From the NCBI GenBank assembly GCA_029549705.1, contig JAKPIR010000034.1, positions 1 to 6,165 on the forward strand: DNA of 6,165 nucleotides, written 5' to 3'. A program made the position numbers and the translations under genes. The DNA is from Pseudomonadota bacterium (GTDB taxonomy: Bacteria > Pseudomonadota > Gammaproteobacteria > Burkholderiales > Methylophilaceae). Shown one piece after another: positions 4,926 through 6,165 of this stretch. Every line of letters starts with the position of its first letter. Positions within the stretch are counted from its first letter, which is position 1. A model generated the notes under the pieces. It saw only the letters and a program-made list of their open reading frames with translations. It did not search any database and was not told the DNA's origin.

Positions 4926-5010
4926 TAGTTTCTAGTCGGTAGTCGTTAGACGATAGTTAGTTCAAATGTAGCCGTTGTTAAAACTAACGACTACCTACAA
5001 TCGACTAGAA
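4926..5010. repeat. Heptamer array forming a 20-bp bulged stem between nrdJa and nrdJb
   Basis: The left side is five head-to-tail heptamers starting TAG: TAGTTTC, TAGTCGG, TAGTCGT, TAGACGA, TAGTTAG (4926-4960). The right side, read on the minus strand, has TAGTCGA, TTGTAGG, TAGTCGT, TAGTTTT. The two sides pair: TTCTAGTCG (4930-4938) with CGACTAGAA (5002-5010), and GTAGTCGTTAG (4939-4949) with CTAACGACTAC (4984-4994). The only interruption is a 7-base bulge, one repeat unit long. The stem includes the stop codon of nrdJa and ends 3 bases short of the nrdJb ribosome binding site. It may tune the ratio of the two subunits by partial termination, RNA stability or translation; that is inference. 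Confidence 0.8.
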
Positions 5011-6165
5011 TTTGCCGTAATAACCTTCTTTTAGGGCATCATAAAGATTTGCGGCTGAGTGAATCTCACCATCGTATTCAATTTCTTCGTTACCTTTGGC
5101 TTCAATTTGCGTGCCATCTTCAAGCGTGAATTTGTAGGTGGTGTTCTCTAAGTCTTTTTCTGTCACCAACACGCCTTGGAATGCTTCAGGGTTGAATCTG
5201 AATGTAGTGCAGCCTTTCAGGCCTTTGTCGTAGGCGTAGAGATAGATGTTTTTAAAGTCTTCAAAGTCGTAATCGGTTGGCACGTTAATGGTTTTTGAAA
5301 TTGAGCTATCAATCCATTTTTGTGACGCCGCTTGAATGTCCACGTGCGCTTTGGCCATGATGGTGGATGAGTCTAAGAAGTAATCCGGCAGTTTTTCATC
5401 TTCTTTATCGCTAAACGGCATGGCTTTTGGGTTAATCAGCTCGCGGTAAGCTAAAAGCTCGTAGCTAAATACATCGACTTTCTCTTTAGATTTTTTACCT
5501 TCGCGAATCACGTTGCGTGCGTAATGGTGCGCGAATGATGGCTCAATACCGTTGCTGGCGTTATTCGCTAAGCTGAGAGAAATGGTGCCGGTTGGCGCAA
5601 TTGAGCTGTGGTGCGTAAAGCGCACACCTTTGGTAGCAATTTGGTTACGCAAGCCCTCGGGGAACTGCTGCATATAGCGGCTGTATTTACCAAGCAACAC
5701 TTTACCTGCGATTTTTTGGCCTACTTTAATGCCATCTGCCGCCATTTCTGGGCGTTTTGCCAGCATGTCTGCGGTGATTTCAAATTTTTCTTCCATAATC
5801 GGTGCGGGGCCTTTTTCTTCAGCCAATTGCACGCCAACGTTCCAGCCTTCTTCAGCCATTACGCGGGTCACTTCTTCAGTGAATTTAATGGAATCTTCTT
5901 CACCGTATTTCATTTTCATCATCGTGAGCGCAGAACCAAGCCCTAAATAGCCCATGCCGTGACGGCGCTTACGCATGATTTCATCGCGTTGCTGTTGGAG
6001 TGGCAAGCCGTTGATTTCAACCACGTTATCGAGCATACGAGTGAAAATACCCACCACTTCACGATATTCTTTCCAGTCAAAATAGGCTTCGTCAGTGAAC
6101 GGTTTTTTCACGAACATGGTGAGGTTGACCGAGCCTAACAAACAAGCGCCATAAGGCGGCAACGG
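5005..6165 (-). CDS. nrdJa: Class II ribonucleotide reductase large part NrdJa, C-terminal 386 residues
   Basis: The gene is open to the window edge and its 5' half is missing; the first visible codons read PLPPYGACLLGSVNL. Counting that proline as 1, C8 corresponds to the second redox cysteine of the active site, and the radical-cysteine motif (NPCGE in relatives) should lie just outside the window. Also visible are APTGTIS (190-196), NGIEPSF (205-211), a phosphate-site region, SISKTINVP (288-296) and KGCTTFR (317-323), all typical of vitamin B12-dependent reductases that convert ribonucleotides to deoxyribonucleotides in the cytoplasm, independently of oxygen. The protein ends EGYYGKF without the cysteine-rich tail, which is supplied by NrdJb downstream. 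The stop codon is inside the heptamer stem. Promoter and any cobalamin riboswitch would lie outside the window. Confidence 0.95.
   Translation of the reverse strand, partial: PLPPYGACLLGSVNLTMFVKKPFTDEAYFDWKEYREVVGIFTRMLDNVVEINGLPLQQQRDEIMRKRRHGMGYLGLGSALTMMKMKYGEEDSIKFTEEVTRVMAEEGWNVGVQLAEEKGPAPIMEEKFEITADMLAKRPEMAADGIKVGQKIAGKVLLGKYSRYMQQFPEGLRNQIATKGVRFTHHSSIAPTGTISLSLANNASNGIEPSFAHHYARNVIREGKKSKEKVDVFSYELLAYRELINPKAMPFSDKEDEKLPDYFLDSSTIMAKAHVDIQAASQKWIDSSISKTINVPTDYDFEDFKNIYLYAYDKGLKGCTTFRFNPEAFQGVLVTEKDLENTTYKFTLEDGTQIEAKGNEEIEYDGEIHSAANLYDALKEGYYGKF

Noticed and set aside
5608..5950. Plus-strand frames opposite nrdJa
   Set aside because: They are antisense shadows of a strongly conserved reductase.

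Overview
The window looks like a chromosomal stretch from a betaproteobacterium, most likely near the Methylophilaceae (Methylotenera-like). This rests on moderate GC, a split B12-dependent ribonucleotide reductase (nrdJa/nrdJb), a SOUL haem-binding protein of proteobacterial type, a small MAKGQ-type lysine-rich protein, and a dispersed hairpin element of a kind I recall from Betaproteobacteria and Xanthomonads. The placement is from memory of families and was not searched.

Left part (1-1500): the window opens on a perfect 39-bp inverted repeat. Three very small genes follow: a 37-aa basic protein on the minus strand, a 59-aa helical protein on the plus strand and a 46-aa acidic protein on the plus strand. 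They are bracketed by two direct copies of a 113-bp structured repeat (87-199 and 1382-1494, constant offset 1295). About 500 bp between the 59-aa and 46-aa genes hold only a terminator-like hairpin, smaller hairpins and a dyad.

Middle (1500-3290): a 73-aa putative zinc-binding protein and a SOUL-family protein with an N-terminal signal sequence, both on the minus strand. The SOUL gene has a recognisable promoter with an 11-base C run (G run on its coding strand) 7 bp upstream of the -35. Beyond it lie a degenerate third hairpin related to the left-hand repeat, a near-perfect Shine-Dalgarno in front of a 9-codon frame, and a composite non-coding element of about 550 bp. That element is bounded by mutually inverted hairpins and contains a nested dRS3-like repeat and another inverted repeat.

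Right part (3287-6165): a minus-strand unit running nrdJa (5' end cut by the window edge), nrdJb, then an AT-rich ImmA/IrrE-type zinc metallopeptidase 18 bp after nrdJb. NrdJa and NrdJb together should make deoxyribonucleotides with adenosylcobalamin. The peptidase has an unusual duplicated N-terminal segment, no helix-turn-helix partner in view, and lower GC than the reductase genes, which suggests an acquired cargo gene. The gap between nrdJa and nrdJb is built of degenerate TAG-led heptamers that form a long stem overlapping the nrdJa stop codon.

No complete undescribed system can be proven here. The best leads are the lone ImmA/IrrE protein behind the reductase, the heptamer hairpin inside the nrdJ operon, the paired structured repeat around small genes, and the homopolymer next to the SOUL promoter.
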